From Nocardia sp. BMG111209 (GTDB lineage: Bacteria > Actinomycetota > Actinomycetes > Mycobacteriales > Mycobacteriaceae), in assembly GCF_000381925.1 (NCBI RefSeq), contig NZ_KB907308.1, positions 310,001-374,000 on the forward strand: a stretch of DNA of 64,000 nucleotides. The letters run 5' to 3'. Position numbers and translations under genes: made by a program. This document shows, piece by piece, positions 27,153 to 36,182 of this stretch (positions are counted from its first letter, which is position 1; every line of letters begins with the position of its first letter). The notes beneath the pieces are model-generated. The model saw only the letters and a list, made by a program, of their open reading frames with translations. It was not told where the DNA came from and did not search any database.

Positions 27153-27716
27153 CTACCAGCGGCCGGTGCGCAGCACGATCTCGGTGGCCAGTTCGTGGTC
27201 GGCCTCGGCCAACGGGTCGGCGGTGTCGAGTTCGGCGATGCGGAATTCGCCGTAGACGTAGCGCATGCAGCCGTCGGCGAGGGTTCGCGGCAGCCGTTTG
27301 GTGGCGACGACGGTGGTCGAGATCTCGACGGCCGGACAGCCGGCGTCGGGAACCGTGCCGCTCGCGTCGGCGAGGGCGGGGTGGCCGCGGCCGATGGCGA
27401 CCATGCCGATGAACCGGCCGTAGCCGCGGGCGGCGAGTTGCCAGGCCAGATCGGCGCCGGCGCCGTTGCCGACCAGCACGGCCCAGGGGGCGTCCAGCTG
27501 GTCGAGCAGCGCGTACCCGGTCTTGGCGTCGAGCCCTGCGACGGTCTCGAAGGTGACGGTCCGCAGATCGGAATTGTGCAGCCGGGTGATCACCCGATCG
27601 AAGGCGTCCTCCGGATCGCTCGGATCCGGCAGTAACACCACGGTGTGCCGGGATTCCGGGCCGTCGATGCGCACCGTCCAGCTCCGGTCACCGACCGAGA
27701 TCTGCCGAGTTTCCAT
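27153..27716 (-). CDS. Small alpha/beta hydrolase-fold protein
   Basis: 187 residues from ATG at 27716 (METRQISVGDRSWTVRI). VVLLPDPSDPEDAFDRVI resembles the oxyanion strand-loop, and LVGNGAGADLAWQLAARGYG is the nucleophile elbow with Asn replacing the usual residue and Gly-Ala-Gly in place of Ser (G-N-G-A-G). A catalytic Ser is therefore not obvious. The fold is probable, the activity doubtful. It lies between two repeat arrays, convergent with the Rv2854-like hydrolase gene. Confidence 0.75.
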   Translation of the reverse strand: METRQISVGDRSWTVRIDGPESRHTVVLLPDPSDPEDAFDRVITRLHNSDLRTVTFETVAGLDAKTGYALLDQLDAPWAVLVGNGAGADLAWQLAARGYGRFIGMVAIGRGHPALADASGTVPDAGCPAVEISTTVVATKRLPRTLADGCMRYVYGEFRIAELDTADPLAEADHELATEIVLRTGRW

Positions 27717-27908
27717 GCCGCCCCACGGTACACGGGAGGGTCCCCCCGGGTGCCCGGAGGAGTCGACTGCCACAGTGCCCGCACCACTCCCGCCGAACGA
27801 CCTCGACAGCAGGCGCGATCACATTCCACGGAGCGTGGCCGAACACACCCTTTTCGTGCGGTAGAAGGCCCGCGCACGCAGCGATTCGCAGTGGATCCGG
27901 GCCGGCCC
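27717..27908. other. Upstream region of the small hydrolase gene
   Basis: No convincing coding region or RNA was seen. It should contain the leftward promoter of the hydrolase gene, but no clear -10/-35 pair is recognised. Confidence 0.4.
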
Positions 27909-28096
27909 GGTGACCTCGCCGGGAGCCGCTCACCGGGTCCGGTGACCTCGCCGGGAGCCGCTCGCCGGGGTCCGGTGGCCGGGGTCCGGTGGCCGGGGTC
28001 CGGTGGCCTCGCCGGGAGCCGGTGACACCGCCAGAAGCCAGTGACCTCGCCGGGAGCCGGTGACATTGTCAGAAGCCGGTGACACCGCCGGGAGCC
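27909..28096. repeat. Tandem repeat array, 19-bp core unit with 14 and 32-33 bp variants
   Basis: The core GGTGACCTCGCCGGGAGCC recurs with changes about seven times. Two early copies are extended by CGCTCACCGGGTCC-type sequence (32-33 bp) and two are shortened to GGTGGCCGGGGTCC (14 bp). Variants GGTGACACCGCCAGAAGCC and GGTGACATTGTCAGAAGCC occur near the end. The array lies between the cobQ 3' end and the small hydrolase gene. Confidence 0.9.
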
Positions 28097-28129
28097 TGTG
28101 AGGGTGCTCCACCCGGCCGGGGTTACTCG

Positions 28130-29644
28130 TCAGCGTCCGACCGTGAGGACCGGTAGTCCCGCAGGCGCTCCGGATTCGATCAGCCGCGCCAATCCGTCCG
28201 GGTCGACATGTTTCTCGATCAGGTCGGCGAGCAGATCCAGCTGCGCCGAACGCACGGCGGCCACCGAGACATCCTCGGCGGCAACGAATCCCGTGCGTCC
28301 GGCGGCGGCCGCGACCTGCCGCAACCAGGTGCGGCGGAAGTCGTCGGACTCCAGCAGTCCGTGCAGATGGGTGCCCCAGATCGCTTCGCGCACACTGCCT
28401 TCGGGTCCGGACTCCAGGCTCAGCCAGCTCGGATCACCGTTGCGCAGCACCCGGCCGTGATGGATCTCGTAGCCCGACAACGCGATCCCGGCGGCCGCAC
28501 CGGCGCTGTGGCACAACGTCTTCGCGAGCGCGAATTCGATGTCCAGATCCAGCAGGCCCAGTCCGGCGACGTCTCCCGCGGCCGATTCCACCCGGTCGAC
28601 GATGCGCCGGCCGAGCATCTGATACCCGCCGCAGATACCCAGGATCGGCCGGCCGGCAGCGGCGCGGGCGGCGACGGCGGCCGCGATTCCGGTGCGGCGC
28701 AACCACTCCAGATCGCTCACCGTCGACTTGGAGCCGGGCAGCACCACCAGGTCCGCGTCCGCCAGCCGGGACGGATCGGTCACCCAGCGCACCGCGACAC
28801 CCGGTTCGCAGGCCAGCGCCTCCACATCGGTGGAATTGGAGATGCGCGGCAACCGGATCGCCGCGACGGTCAGCCACTGCGTACCCAGCGGCGGGCGGGG
28901 GCGGCCGACGGGCGCGTCGGCCACGGTGCCGAGCGAATCCTCGGCGTCGATCCACAATTCGTCGGTGTACGGCAGCACGCCGAGGGTCGGGCGGCCGGTG
29001 AGTTCGGTGAGCCGGTCCAGTCCGGGGGTCAGCAGGTCCACGTCGCCGCGGAACTTGTTGATCAGGAAGCCCGAGATCAGTTGCTGGTCTTCGGGTTCCA
29101 GGATCGCGACGGTGCCGAACAGGTGGGCCAGCACTCCGCCGCGATCGATGTCGCCGACCAGCAGCACCGGCAGCCGTCCCGCCTGCGCCAGGCCCATGTT
29201 CGCCAGATCCGTGTCCCGCAGGTTGATCTCGGCCGGCGAGCCCGCGCCCTCGCAGATCACCACGTCGAATTCGGCGCGCAGCGCAGCCAATTCGTCGGCG
29301 ACCAGCTGCCGTAGCCGGGTGCGGTGCCGGAAATAGTCCCGGGCGCCGACGGTATCGATCGCCGTGCCGCGCACCACCAACTGCGATCGCCGATCGCTGC
29401 CCGGCTTCAGCAGCACAGGGTTGAAGCGCACGCTCGGCTCGAGCCCGCACGCCTGTGCCTGCAACGCCTGCGCGCGCCCGATCTCACCACCGTCGAGGGT
29501 CACCACGGAGTTGTTCGACATGTTCTGCGCCTTGAACGGCGCCACCCGGATCCCCTGCCGGGCCAGCATCCGGCAGACGCCCGCCACGACGACGCTCTTC
29601 CCGGCGTCGGAGGTGGTTCCGGCGACCAGCAGCGCGCCCTTCAC
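28130..29644 (-). CDS. cobQ: Cobyric acid synthase CobQ
   Basis: 504 residues from GTG at 29644. N-terminal ATP-binding domain: [18 protein letters not shown] (P-loop), [14 protein letters not shown] and [14 protein letters not shown]-terminal glutaminase domain: [15 protein letters not shown] with the nucleophile Cys and [10 protein letters not shown] with the catalytic His. It amidates side chains b, d, e and g of adenosylcobyrinic acid diamide. It follows map with a 7-bp gap, so the two are probably co-transcribed. Confidence 0.97.
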   Translation of the reverse strand: MKGALLVAGTTSDAGKSVVVAGVCRMLARQGIRVAPFKAQNMSNNSVVTLDGGEIGRAQALQAQACGLEPSVRFNPVLLKPGSDRRSQLVVRGTAIDTVGARDYFRHRTRLRQLVADELAALRAEFDVVICEGAGSPAEINLRDTDLANMGLAQAGRLPVLLVGDIDRGGVLAHLFGTVAILEPEDQQLISGFLINKFRGDVDLLTPGLDRLTELTGRPTLGVLPYTDELWIDAEDSLGTVADAPVGRPRPPLGTQWLTVAAIRLPRISNSTDVEALACEPGVAVRWVTDPSRLADADLVVLPGSKSTVSDLEWLRRTGIAAAVAARAAAGRPILGICGGYQMLGRRIVDRVESAAGDVAGLGLLDLDIEFALAKTLCHSAGAAAGIALSGYEIHHGRVLRNGDPSWLSLESGPEGSVREAIWGTHLHGLLESDDFRRTWLRQVAAAAGRTGFVAAEDVSVAAVRSAQLDLLADLIEKHVDPDGLARLIESGAPAGLPVLTVGR

Positions 29645-29651
29645 CGCCGGC

Positions 29652-30515
29652 TCACGGCAGCGTCAGGATCTCGGCACCCTCGTCGGTGACCACCAGGGTG
29701 TGCTCGAACTGCGCGGTCCACTTGCGGTCCTTGGTGACCACGGTCCAGCCGTCGTTCCAGATCTCGTAGTCGATGCCGCCGAGGTTGATCATCGGCTCGA
29801 TGGTGAAGGTCATGCCCGGTTCGATGACCGATTCCACGGCCGGCTGGTCGTAGTGCAGGATGACCAGCCCGCTGTGGAAGGTGGGGCCGACGCCGTGGCC
29901 GGTGAAGTCGCGGACCACGCCGTATCCGAACCGGTTGGCGTAGGCCTCGATGACCCGGCCGATCACGTTCAGCGCCCGGCCCGGCCGTACGGCCTTGATC
30001 GCCCGCATGGTCGCCTCGTGGGTGCGCTCCACCAGCAGCCGCGCCTCCTCGTCGACGTCGCCGGCGAGGAAGGTGGCGTTGGTGTCGCCGTGCACGCCGT
30101 GGATGTAGGCGGTGACGTCGATGTTGACGATGTCGCCGTCCTCGATCACGGTCGAGTCGGGGATGCCGTGGCAGATCACCTCGTTCAGCGAGGTGCAGCA
30201 GGACTTCGGAAAACCCTTGTAGCCCAACGTCGACGGATAGGCGCCGTGATCGCACATGTACTCGTGCGCGATCCGGTCCAGTTCGTCGGTGGTGACGCCG
30301 GGCGCGACCGCCTTGCCCGCCTCCTGCAGCGCCTGCGCCGCGATGCGGCTCGCGATGCGCATCTTGTCGATGGTCTCCGCGGTCTGCACCCACGGCTCAC
30401 GGCCCTCGTCGGCGGTCTTCTTCCACGCGTACTCGGGCCGCTCGATCGCGCGCGGCACCTCACGGGTCGGCGAGAGGGTTCCGGGAGCGAGCGGCTTGCG
30501 GGTGCGGACAGACAT
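29652..30515 (-). CDS. map: Methionine aminopeptidase, type I
   Basis: 287 residues from ATG at 30515. The N-terminus carries a 35-residue extension with a proline-rich linker like mycobacterial MapB. Metal ligands are visible: [19 protein letters not shown] (two Asp), [11 protein letters not shown] (His), TIEPMINLG (Glu) and [11 protein letters not shown] (Glu). It removes N-terminal methionine from nascent proteins. It is followed by cobQ and divergent from a ThDP-enzyme gene with 162 bp between starts. Confidence 0.96.
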   Translation of the reverse strand: MSVRTRKPLAPGTLSPTREVPRAIERPEYAWKKTADEGREPWVQTAETIDKMRIASRIAAQALQEAGKAVAPGVTTDELDRIAHEYMCDHGAYPSTLGYKGFPKSCCTSLNEVICHGIPDSTVIEDGDIVNIDVTAYIHGVHGDTNATFLAGDVDEEARLLVERTHEATMRAIKAVRPGRALNVIGRVIEAYANRFGYGVVRDFTGHGVGPTFHSGLVILHYDQPAVESVIEPGMTFTIEPMINLGGIDYEIWNDGWTVVTKDRKWTAQFEHTLVVTDEGAEILTLP

Positions 30516-30677
30516 GGCATCCAGAATATCCGCACCCGTTCGGCGATTCTCGCTGTGCCGGGGACGGGCCACCCGCGACCCTCGGCGGCCGGGTCGTGGT
30601 CCGAGGGGCCGTGCGGCGGCAGGATATCGGTGGACGGCGCATCGGCGAACCGCGCCCCCGCACCGGAAAGGACACTG

Positions 30678-32303
30678 ATGTACGTACGCGACGCCATCGG
30701 GCAGACCCTCTTCGACCTGGGCGCGCGGGTCGCCTTCGGCGTCGTGGGCAGCGGGAACTTCCACTTCACGAACGCGTTCACCGCGGCCGGCGGCCGCTTC
30801 GTCGCGACCCGGCACGAGGGCGGCGCGGCGAGTATGGCCGACGGGTACGCCCGGTGCAGCGGCGAGGTCGCGGTGCTGTCGCTGCACCAGGGCTGTGGTT
30901 ACACCAATGCGCTGACCGGCGTCACGGAGGCAGCCAAATCCCGCACCCCGCTGCTGGTGGTCACCGCGGCGGCCACCGCGCCGACCTCGAACTTCTTCAT
31001 CGATCAGGCGGGTATCGCGCGCGGCCTGGGTGCGGAACCGGCGCGGGTGCGCTCGCCGCGCACCGCCGTCGCGGACGTCACCCGCGCGTTCCGGCGGTGC
31101 GCGCAGGGCCGCACGGTGGTGCTCGAGGTGCCCCTCGATGTCCAGGACGAGCTCCTGCCCGACGACCCGGAGACCGCCGCCCCCGAGCCGATCGCCGCGC
31201 TGCCGCAGCCCGCCGCGGCCGACCTCGAGCGATTCGCCGATCTGCTCGCGGCGGCCCGCCGGCCGGTCTTCGTGGCCGGGCGTGGCGCCCGCGCGGCGGG
31301 CGGTAAGCAGGCGATCGCGCGGCTCGCCGAACTGTCCGGCGCGCTGCTGGCCACCTCGGCGGTCTCGCGCGGCATGTTCCGCGGCCACGAGTGGGACATC
31401 GACGTGTCCGGCGGTTTCGCCACCCCGCTGACCGCCGAGTTGATCACCGGCGCCGACCTCATCGTCGGCTGGGGTTGCGCGCTGAACATGTGGACGATGC
31501 GGCACGGCAAACTGATCGCGCCGCAGACGAAAGTCGTTCAGGTGGATACAGATCCGGAGGCGCTCGGCCGCACCCGCCCGATCCACCTCGGCCTCTGGGG
31601 CGGGGTCACCGAGACCGCGGACGCGACCGCGCGCCTCCTCGGCGCGCGGACCGGATATCGGACCGCCGATGTCGCCGCGCGGATCCGCGCCGAGAAGCGC
31701 TGGAACGACGTGCCTTTCGAGGACACGAGTACCGCGGACCGGATCGATCCGCGGGTGCTGTCGGCGGAACTGGATCGGATGCTGCCGCGCGAGCGGGTGG
31801 TCTCGGTGGATTCCGGCAACTTCATGGGCTATCCGAGCATGTATCTCGACGTGCCGGACGAATTCGCGTTCTGCTTCACCCAGGCGTTCCAGTCGATCGG
31901 GCTCGGCCTCGCGACCGCGATCGGCGCGGCCCTGGCCCAGCCCGCCCGGCTGCCCGTGGCCGGTTGCGGCGACGGCGGATTCATGATGGGCATCGCCGAA
32001 CTCGACACCGCGGTGCGCCTGGGGCTGCCGCTACTGGTCGTCGTCTACGACGACGCGATGTACGGCGCGGAGGTGCACCACTTCACCGGCGGCGAGGATC
32101 TCGCCATCGTCACCTTCCCGGAGACCGATATCGCCGCTGTCGCAAGGGGTTTCGGCTGTGACGCGCTGACCGTCCGCTCCCGCGCCGACCTGGCCGGGTT
32201 GCGGCCCTGGCTCGACGGCGACCCGCGCCGGCCGCTGGTGCTCGACGCCAAGGTCGTCCGCGACACCGGATCATGGTGGCTGGCAGAGGCTTTCGGGCAC
32301 TGA
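30678..32303 (+). CDS. Thiamine diphosphate-dependent enzyme (acetolactate synthase/benzoylformate decarboxylase-like)
   Basis: 541 residues from ATG at 30678, with AAAGGA upstream. Three domains: PYR (about 1-165, with the catalytic Glu in [16 protein letters not shown]), a central domain (about 185-320, [13 protein letters not shown]), and PP (about 360-530, [15 protein letters not shown] and [16 protein letters not shown]). The usual GDG...NN magnesium motif ends in DD instead of NN. Possible products are a 2-keto acid decarboxylase or acetolactate synthase-like lyase; substrate unknown. Its 3' end lies 4 bp from the convergent membrane protein gene. Confidence 0.88.
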   Translation: MYVRDAIGQTLFDLGARVAFGVVGSGNFHFTNAFTAAGGRFVATRHEGGAASMADGYARCSGEVAVLSLHQGCGYTNALTGVTEAAKSRTPLLVVTAAATAPTSNFFIDQAGIARGLGAEPARVRSPRTAVADVTRAFRRCAQGRTVVLEVPLDVQDELLPDDPETAAPEPIAALPQPAAADLERFADLLAAARRPVFVAGRGARAAGGKQAIARLAELSGALLATSAVSRGMFRGHEWDIDVSGGFATPLTAELITGADLIVGWGCALNMWTMRHGKLIAPQTKVVQVDTDPEALGRTRPIHLGLWGGVTETADATARLLGARTGYRTADVAARIRAEKRWNDVPFEDTSTADRIDPRVLSAELDRMLPRERVVSVDSGNFMGYPSMYLDVPDEFAFCFTQAFQSIGLGLATAIGAALAQPARLPVAGCGDGGFMMGIAELDTAVRLGLPLLVVVYDDAMYGAEVHHFTGGEDLAIVTFPETDIAAVARGFGCDALTVRSRADLAGLRPWLDGDPRRPLVLDAKVVRDTGSWWLAEAFGH

Positions 32304-32307
32304 GCGG

Positions 32308-34095
32308 TCACGGTTCGGCCGTCGCCCCCTCCACCCCGGCCGCCTGCCGGACCGCGGTGAGGGCGAGCGTCTCGCCACCGGCTTCGTGGCGGACCTCGGC
32401 GCCGAACAGATTGTCCTCGGTTCCGGCGACCGCGACGGTTTCCGCGATCTCGATCAGCAGGGCACGGAATTCGGTGAGTTCGTCCGGCGCGGCGACCGCG
32501 ACGATGGCGGTCGCGGCGCGGATCGCCTCCAGCGCCGGACCCTCGTATTCGCCGTAGTGGGTGTCGGCGCGCAGCGTGGTGTCGAAGACCGAGGTGGCGG
32601 TCAGTTCGCGCAGGAACCGGCTGGGGTGGGTGAGGCTGACCTGCCGCACGGTGTTGATCAGCGCGGTGATCTCCGCGTAGTCCGCGCCGTCCTCGCCCAG
32701 CGCCACCACGATGCCCGCCGCCATCAGCGCGCGATGCAGCGTCGCCCACTGTTCGGTGGTGAAATCGGCCTCGGTGAGCCCGTCGTGGTCGCGGCGGACC
32801 ACCTGGAAACCGGCGCGCGCCAACATCTCCGGGATCAGGCGGGCCGCCTGCAGATATCTGATCCGGGCCGGATCGGGCAGGTCGTCCCAGGGCAGCGGAT
32901 ACGCGTCGTCGCGGTCGCGGCGGCCGGGCGAGTAGCGTGCCCGCGCCATGGTCTTGGCGGCCATCCGGCGTTCGTATTCGAGCCGGGCCAGCACCCGCAC
33001 CTCGTCGTCGTCCAGTTCGGTATCGGGCGCGGTGTCGGCGGCGGGCATCATCACGCAGCCGACCACGGTCAGGTTCTCGCCGAGGCGGCGGGCCTGAACA
33101 CGGTAGGAACGCTTGCGCTCCTCGGGCAGGTCGTCCCAGTCGCGCAGCGTGCCCGCCTCGACGGGCACCCGGCCGGTGGCCATCGAGGCGTGCGCGCGGG
33201 CCTGATGTTCGACCCGTTCCTCGGTGGCGTGCACCGCGCGCGCCAATTGTTCGGTCACCTGGGTGGTCATGTAGCCGGTGACGCTGTCGAGGACGCGGTC
33301 CTGTGCGGTGAGGCGGGCCTGCATGCGCCGGCATTCGTACAGGACCGCCTCGGCGTCGAGATAGGTCTGCTCGGCGCGGCGGTCGCCGGTCCGGTTCAGC
33401 ACGTCCTGGCCGACCATGATCACGATCATGAAGATCAGCTGGGCCAGCGTGGACAGGAACGTCATGAACGCGAACGGATACGGATCGAAACGCTGAATTC
33501 CCAGTTCCGCCAGCACCATCCACACCGTCTGGGTGCCGGCCGCCAGATAGAACCCCCATACACTGCCCAGCCGCTGGGTCAGCCAGGCCGCGATCCGGTC
33601 GTTGAGCCCGATCGCGTGATCACGGGCCTGCGGCGGCGGTTGCACGCGGTGCCGCTCGATCCACGGATGCGGACTCGACTCGAGCAGGCTCACCCCGCGG
33701 CTGAGCATCCGATCGTGCCGGTCCAGATGTTCCTGCATCCGCGCCACCTCGGCGAAGATCGCCTCGGTGTTCTCGTAGGTCTGCACCGCCCGCCGGTCGG
33801 CGGACACGCTCAGCACCCGCTGGCCGACGAGGATCACCAGGCACAACACCAATTGCACGATGTTGTCGAGGAACAACAGGAACGGGAACGGATAGGGATC
33901 CACCCGGTGCAGCGGTCCCCAGACCGCCAGCACCGTCCACCCGCCGAAGATCGTCAGGGCCACGTACAGGGCGGGCATCGAACCCACCCGCTGCGTCAAG
34001 GTCGCCGCGATGGCGTCGTTCATCCCGACCCGCTCGGTCACCGCCGGGGCCGGCGGTCGCTGCACCTCCGGGTCGCACACACTGTTCAATTCCAC
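32308..34095 (-). CDS. Membrane protein with two DUF1003 modules and two RyR-like domains
   Basis: 595 residues from GTG at 34095 (GGAAGA just upstream). Residues about 26-108 and 165-245 are duplicated DUF1003 modules: NDAIAATLTQRVGS and NDRIAAWLTQRLGS, each with two hydrophobic helices around a FDPYPF/VDPYPF loop, then DRRA(V/E)QTY. After a helical linker, two segments around W320 (DWDDLPEERKRSY) and W403 (PWDDLPDPARIRY) resemble the RyR repeat family, a ligand- or protein-binding helical domain. The last 120 residues are unassigned. The combination suggests a membrane sensor or channel-like protein; no partner gene is evident. Confidence 0.75.
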   Translation of the reverse strand: MELNSVCDPEVQRPPAPAVTERVGMNDAIAATLTQRVGSMPALYVALTIFGGWTVLAVWGPLHRVDPYPFPFLLFLDNIVQLVLCLVILVGQRVLSVSADRRAVQTYENTEAIFAEVARMQEHLDRHDRMLSRGVSLLESSPHPWIERHRVQPPPQARDHAIGLNDRIAAWLTQRLGSVWGFYLAAGTQTVWMVLAELGIQRFDPYPFAFMTFLSTLAQLIFMIVIMVGQDVLNRTGDRRAEQTYLDAEAVLYECRRMQARLTAQDRVLDSVTGYMTTQVTEQLARAVHATEERVEHQARAHASMATGRVPVEAGTLRDWDDLPEERKRSYRVQARRLGENLTVVGCVMMPAADTAPDTELDDDEVRVLARLEYERRMAAKTMARARYSPGRRDRDDAYPLPWDDLPDPARIRYLQAARLIPEMLARAGFQVVRRDHDGLTEADFTTEQWATLHRALMAAGIVVALGEDGADYAEITALINTVRQVSLTHPSRFLRELTATSVFDTTLRADTHYGEYEGPALEAIRAATAIVAVAAPDELTEFRALLIEIAETVAVAGTEDNLFGAEVRHEAGGETLALTAVRQAAGVEGATAEP

Positions 34096-34363
34096 TGTCT
34101 TCCTTGCACACCGATCACGAACGCCACACGGCACCCCGGGGCTCCGGCGTATTCCGGCCCCGCTCCTCAGCAAGGGATAACCGGCCCGGCGGTTCGCAAT
34201 CGCTCGCGCGGCAGGGCAATCGGGAGTTCGGCGGCGTACCTGCGCAACCGGGCCCTTGCCGGTCACCTCGTATCCCCCCGGCCGCGGAACTCGAAGACGG
34301 CGTCACGCTCGAGTAGGCTGGCCTCCGTAGTGCGAATCCGTCCGCGCACGAGAGGAATTCGCG

Positions 34364-34984
34364 ATGCCCGGTGGTCGTGTCACCACAGCGGTGTACCTGC
34401 TGACCTCGTCGGCGCTGCTGGCCGCCGGTTGTTCGCATGCCGGTGACGGCGCCACCCGGCCGGCCACCGCGGCGCTGTCGGCGCCGCAGGAAGCCGCCCC
34501 CGGCAATCGGTGTCAGTCGACGGACCTGCGGATCACTCTCGCCGATCAGCACGATGCGGGCGGCGGTCAGATCCGGCAGAAGATCGATCTCACCTACACC
34601 GGAACGCGATCGTGCATCGTGGCGGGCTTCCCGGGCGTGGACCTGCTCGGCGCCACCACCGAGCTGGACATCGCGCCGGACGGCAGCGTCACCGTCCGCG
34701 CCGCGGACCCGAATCATCAATGGTCCCTGAGCCGTCAGACCGCCGACTACGCACCCGTCACGCTCGCCCCGCAGGCCACGGCGCATTTCGTCCTGACCTA
34801 CCTGCCCGGGGATCCGGGCGCGGACCCGAAGACCATGGCCCGCGGGCTGTCCGTGCACGACATCCTCGTCACCGCGCCCGACGACACCGAGCACGCGAAG
34901 ATCGCCTGGAACGTCACCGTGCTGCTGCAGGACGAGGCGACCCATCCGGGTACGTACGTCGGGCCGGTCCTGCCCGGCGCCTGA
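34364..34984 (+). CDS. DUF4232 lipoprotein
   Basis: 206 residues from ATG at 34364, with GAGAGG upstream. A lipoprotein signal (VYLLTSSALLAAGCSH) places the lipidated Cys at residue 23. The mature part matches DUF4232: RCQSTDLRITLADQHDAGGGQIRQKIDLTYTGTRSCIVAGFPGVDLLG, with a conserved Cys pair (RCQS and SCIV). Secreted, anchored to the outer face of the membrane. Function unknown. Confidence 0.88.
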   Translation: MPGGRVTTAVYLLTSSALLAAGCSHAGDGATRPATAALSAPQEAAPGNRCQSTDLRITLADQHDAGGGQIRQKIDLTYTGTRSCIVAGFPGVDLLGATTELDIAPDGSVTVRAADPNHQWSLSRQTADYAPVTLAPQATAHFVLTYLPGDPGADPKTMARGLSVHDILVTAPDDTEHAKIAWNVTVLLQDEATHPGTYVGPVLPGA

Positions 34985-35099
34985 CCGTTCGAAATACCAC
35001 GGCGGCAACAGTTTTCGTTCGCTTCCCGGCAGCGGCCGATACCCGACTACAGTGGTGAATCGCGTTGTCCGGACCGCGGACACGGGAAGGTTTGCTGTT

Positions 35100-35426
35100 A
35101 TGAGTCTGTTCGGTCTCTTCGATCACGGTGGTGCGCGCGACGCCCACAGCCAGGTGTACGCGGGGGAAGCGCACGAATCCAGTTGGACCCACGAATTGAT
35201 CGCCGGCGCAGCCGGTTTCGAGGCGATGCGGGCGTTCGAGAAGCACGAGGAGCGCGAGGGCAAGCCGGTTCACCACGAACTGGTGAAGGAACTGCTGGCC
35301 GGTTTCGCGGCGGCCGAGGTGGACAAGCTGTTCGAGAGCAAGGGCCTGGACTGGCTCGACCGCGAGCGCGCGAAGGAGCATGCGAAGGAACAGGCGTACG
35401 CGCTGTACGACCAGAAGCAGGGCTGA
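35100..35426 (+). CDS. DUF3759 (CipC-like) small protein
   Basis: 108 residues from ATG at 35100. The segments SWTHELIAGAAGFEAMRAFEKHEEREGKPVHHELVKELLAGFAAAEVDKLFE and LDWLDRERAKEHAKEQAY match DUF3759, related to the fungal antibiotic-response protein CipC and found in some actinobacteria. It is helical and charged, without a signal peptide. The role is unknown; a stress-related function is only suggested by the fungal relative. Confidence 0.85.
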   Translation: MSLFGLFDHGGARDAHSQVYAGEAHESSWTHELIAGAAGFEAMRAFEKHEEREGKPVHHELVKELLAGFAAAEVDKLFESKGLDWLDRERAKEHAKEQAYALYDQKQG

Positions 35427-35439
35427 GCCTCCGGTAGCA

Positions 35440-35477
35440 CCGCGGCAGGCGGGGATGTGTGCCCCCGCCTGCCGCGG
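35440..35477. terminator. Bidirectional hairpin terminator
   Basis: A perfect 15-bp GC-rich stem (CCGCGGCAGGCGGGG with its complement) and an 8-nt loop lie between the convergent DUF3759 and carboxymuconolactone decarboxylase genes. Confidence 0.88.
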
Positions 35478-35530
35478 CCCGGCTCCGGCCCGCGCCGGAA
35501 CGCACGGCGGCAACTCTTCCGCCGCGACGG

Positions 35531-36016
35531 TCAGTTCGCCACGGTGTCGAACGTCCCGGCCCGGTAGGAGCCACCCTTGGTCCGTGTGATGACCAGCAGG
35601 CGGTTGGCGGCGTTGATCATCGCGACCAGATAGAGCAGGGCGGCGATCTCGTCGTCGCCGTAGTGTTCGCGCACCAGCGCCCAGGTCTCGTCGGAGACAC
35701 CGGTCGCGGCGTCGGCCAGCCGGGTGCCCTCCTCCGCCAGGGCCAGCGCGGCCTGCTCGGCCTCGGTGAAGACCGTCGATTCGCGCCATGCGGCAACCAG
35801 ATTGATCCGCACGGCCGGTTCACCGGCGGCCGCGAGTTCCTTGGCGTGCGCGTCGACGCAGTAGCCGCAGCCGTTGATCTGGCTGGCGCGCAACTCGACC
35901 AGTTCCACCAGGGATTTCGGCAGCGGCGATTGCATGATCGCCAGGCTGGTGTTCGCGAAGCGCTTGCCGATCCGCGCGCCGAGTTCGTTGGCGTTCAGGT
36001 CGAAACGGGGTTCCAT
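35531..36016 (-). CDS. Carboxymuconolactone decarboxylase/AhpD-like protein, ECF41 partner
   Basis: 161 residues from ATG at 36016, with GTGAGGA 7 nt upstream. ELRASQINGCGYCVDAHAKELAAAGE carries the AhpD-type CxxC and conserved His, as in the alkylhydroperoxidase core. Such genes (the COE group) are the usual neighbours and targets of ECF41 sigma factors. It is divergent from the sigma factor gene, and its own promoter region contains the same spaced motif as the sigma gene promoter. Probably a peroxidase or disulphide reductase. Confidence 0.93.
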   Translation of the reverse strand: MEPRFDLNANELGARIGKRFANTSLAIMQSPLPKSLVELVELRASQINGCGYCVDAHAKELAAAGEPAVRINLVAAWRESTVFTEAEQAALALAEEGTRLADAATGVSDETWALVREHYGDDEIAALLYLVAMINAANRLLVITRTKGGSYRAGTFDTVAN

Positions 36017-36057
36017 GATGTGATCCTCACTTGCAGTTCCGATTCGGACGACCACAG

Positions 36058-36084
36058 GACGGCGGCCACCGCCCTCCCGTAACG
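36058..36084 (-). promoter_or_regulatory. ECF41-type promoter of the carboxymuconolactone decarboxylase gene
   Basis: On the minus strand CGTTACG (36084-36078), 16 bp spacer, CGTC (36061-36058), about 41 bp before the start codon. The -10 element CGTC and the 16-bp spacing agree with the ECF41 consensus as I recall it (TGTCACA-N16-CGTC). The same arrangement occurs at the divergent sigma gene. Confidence 0.75.
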
Positions 36085-36119
36085 CCGCGGCAACTGTGAT
36101 GTGGGCCACGGTGATTCCG

Positions 36120-36146
36120 TGTTACGAAACCTCCGCCGGGAGCGTC
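36120..36146 (+). promoter_or_regulatory. ECF41-type promoter of the sigma factor gene (autoregulation)
   Basis: TGTTACG (36120-36126), 16 bp spacer, CGTC (36143-36146), 36 bp before the GTG start. It shares GTTACG-N16-CGTC with the divergent promoter, so the sigma factor probably transcribes both genes. Confidence 0.75.
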
Positions 36147-36182
36147 CAGTGCACAGTTGCCGTCGAGAGAGAGCAGGAACCC

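Noticed and set aside
26904..27635. Plus-strand open frame through the 53-57 bp repeats
   Set aside because: It runs antisense through the small hydrolase gene and consists mainly of repeat-derived sequence.
32386..34446. Long plus-strand open frame
   Set aside because: It is antisense to the DUF1003 protein, whose TM helices and duplicated modules show which strand is real.
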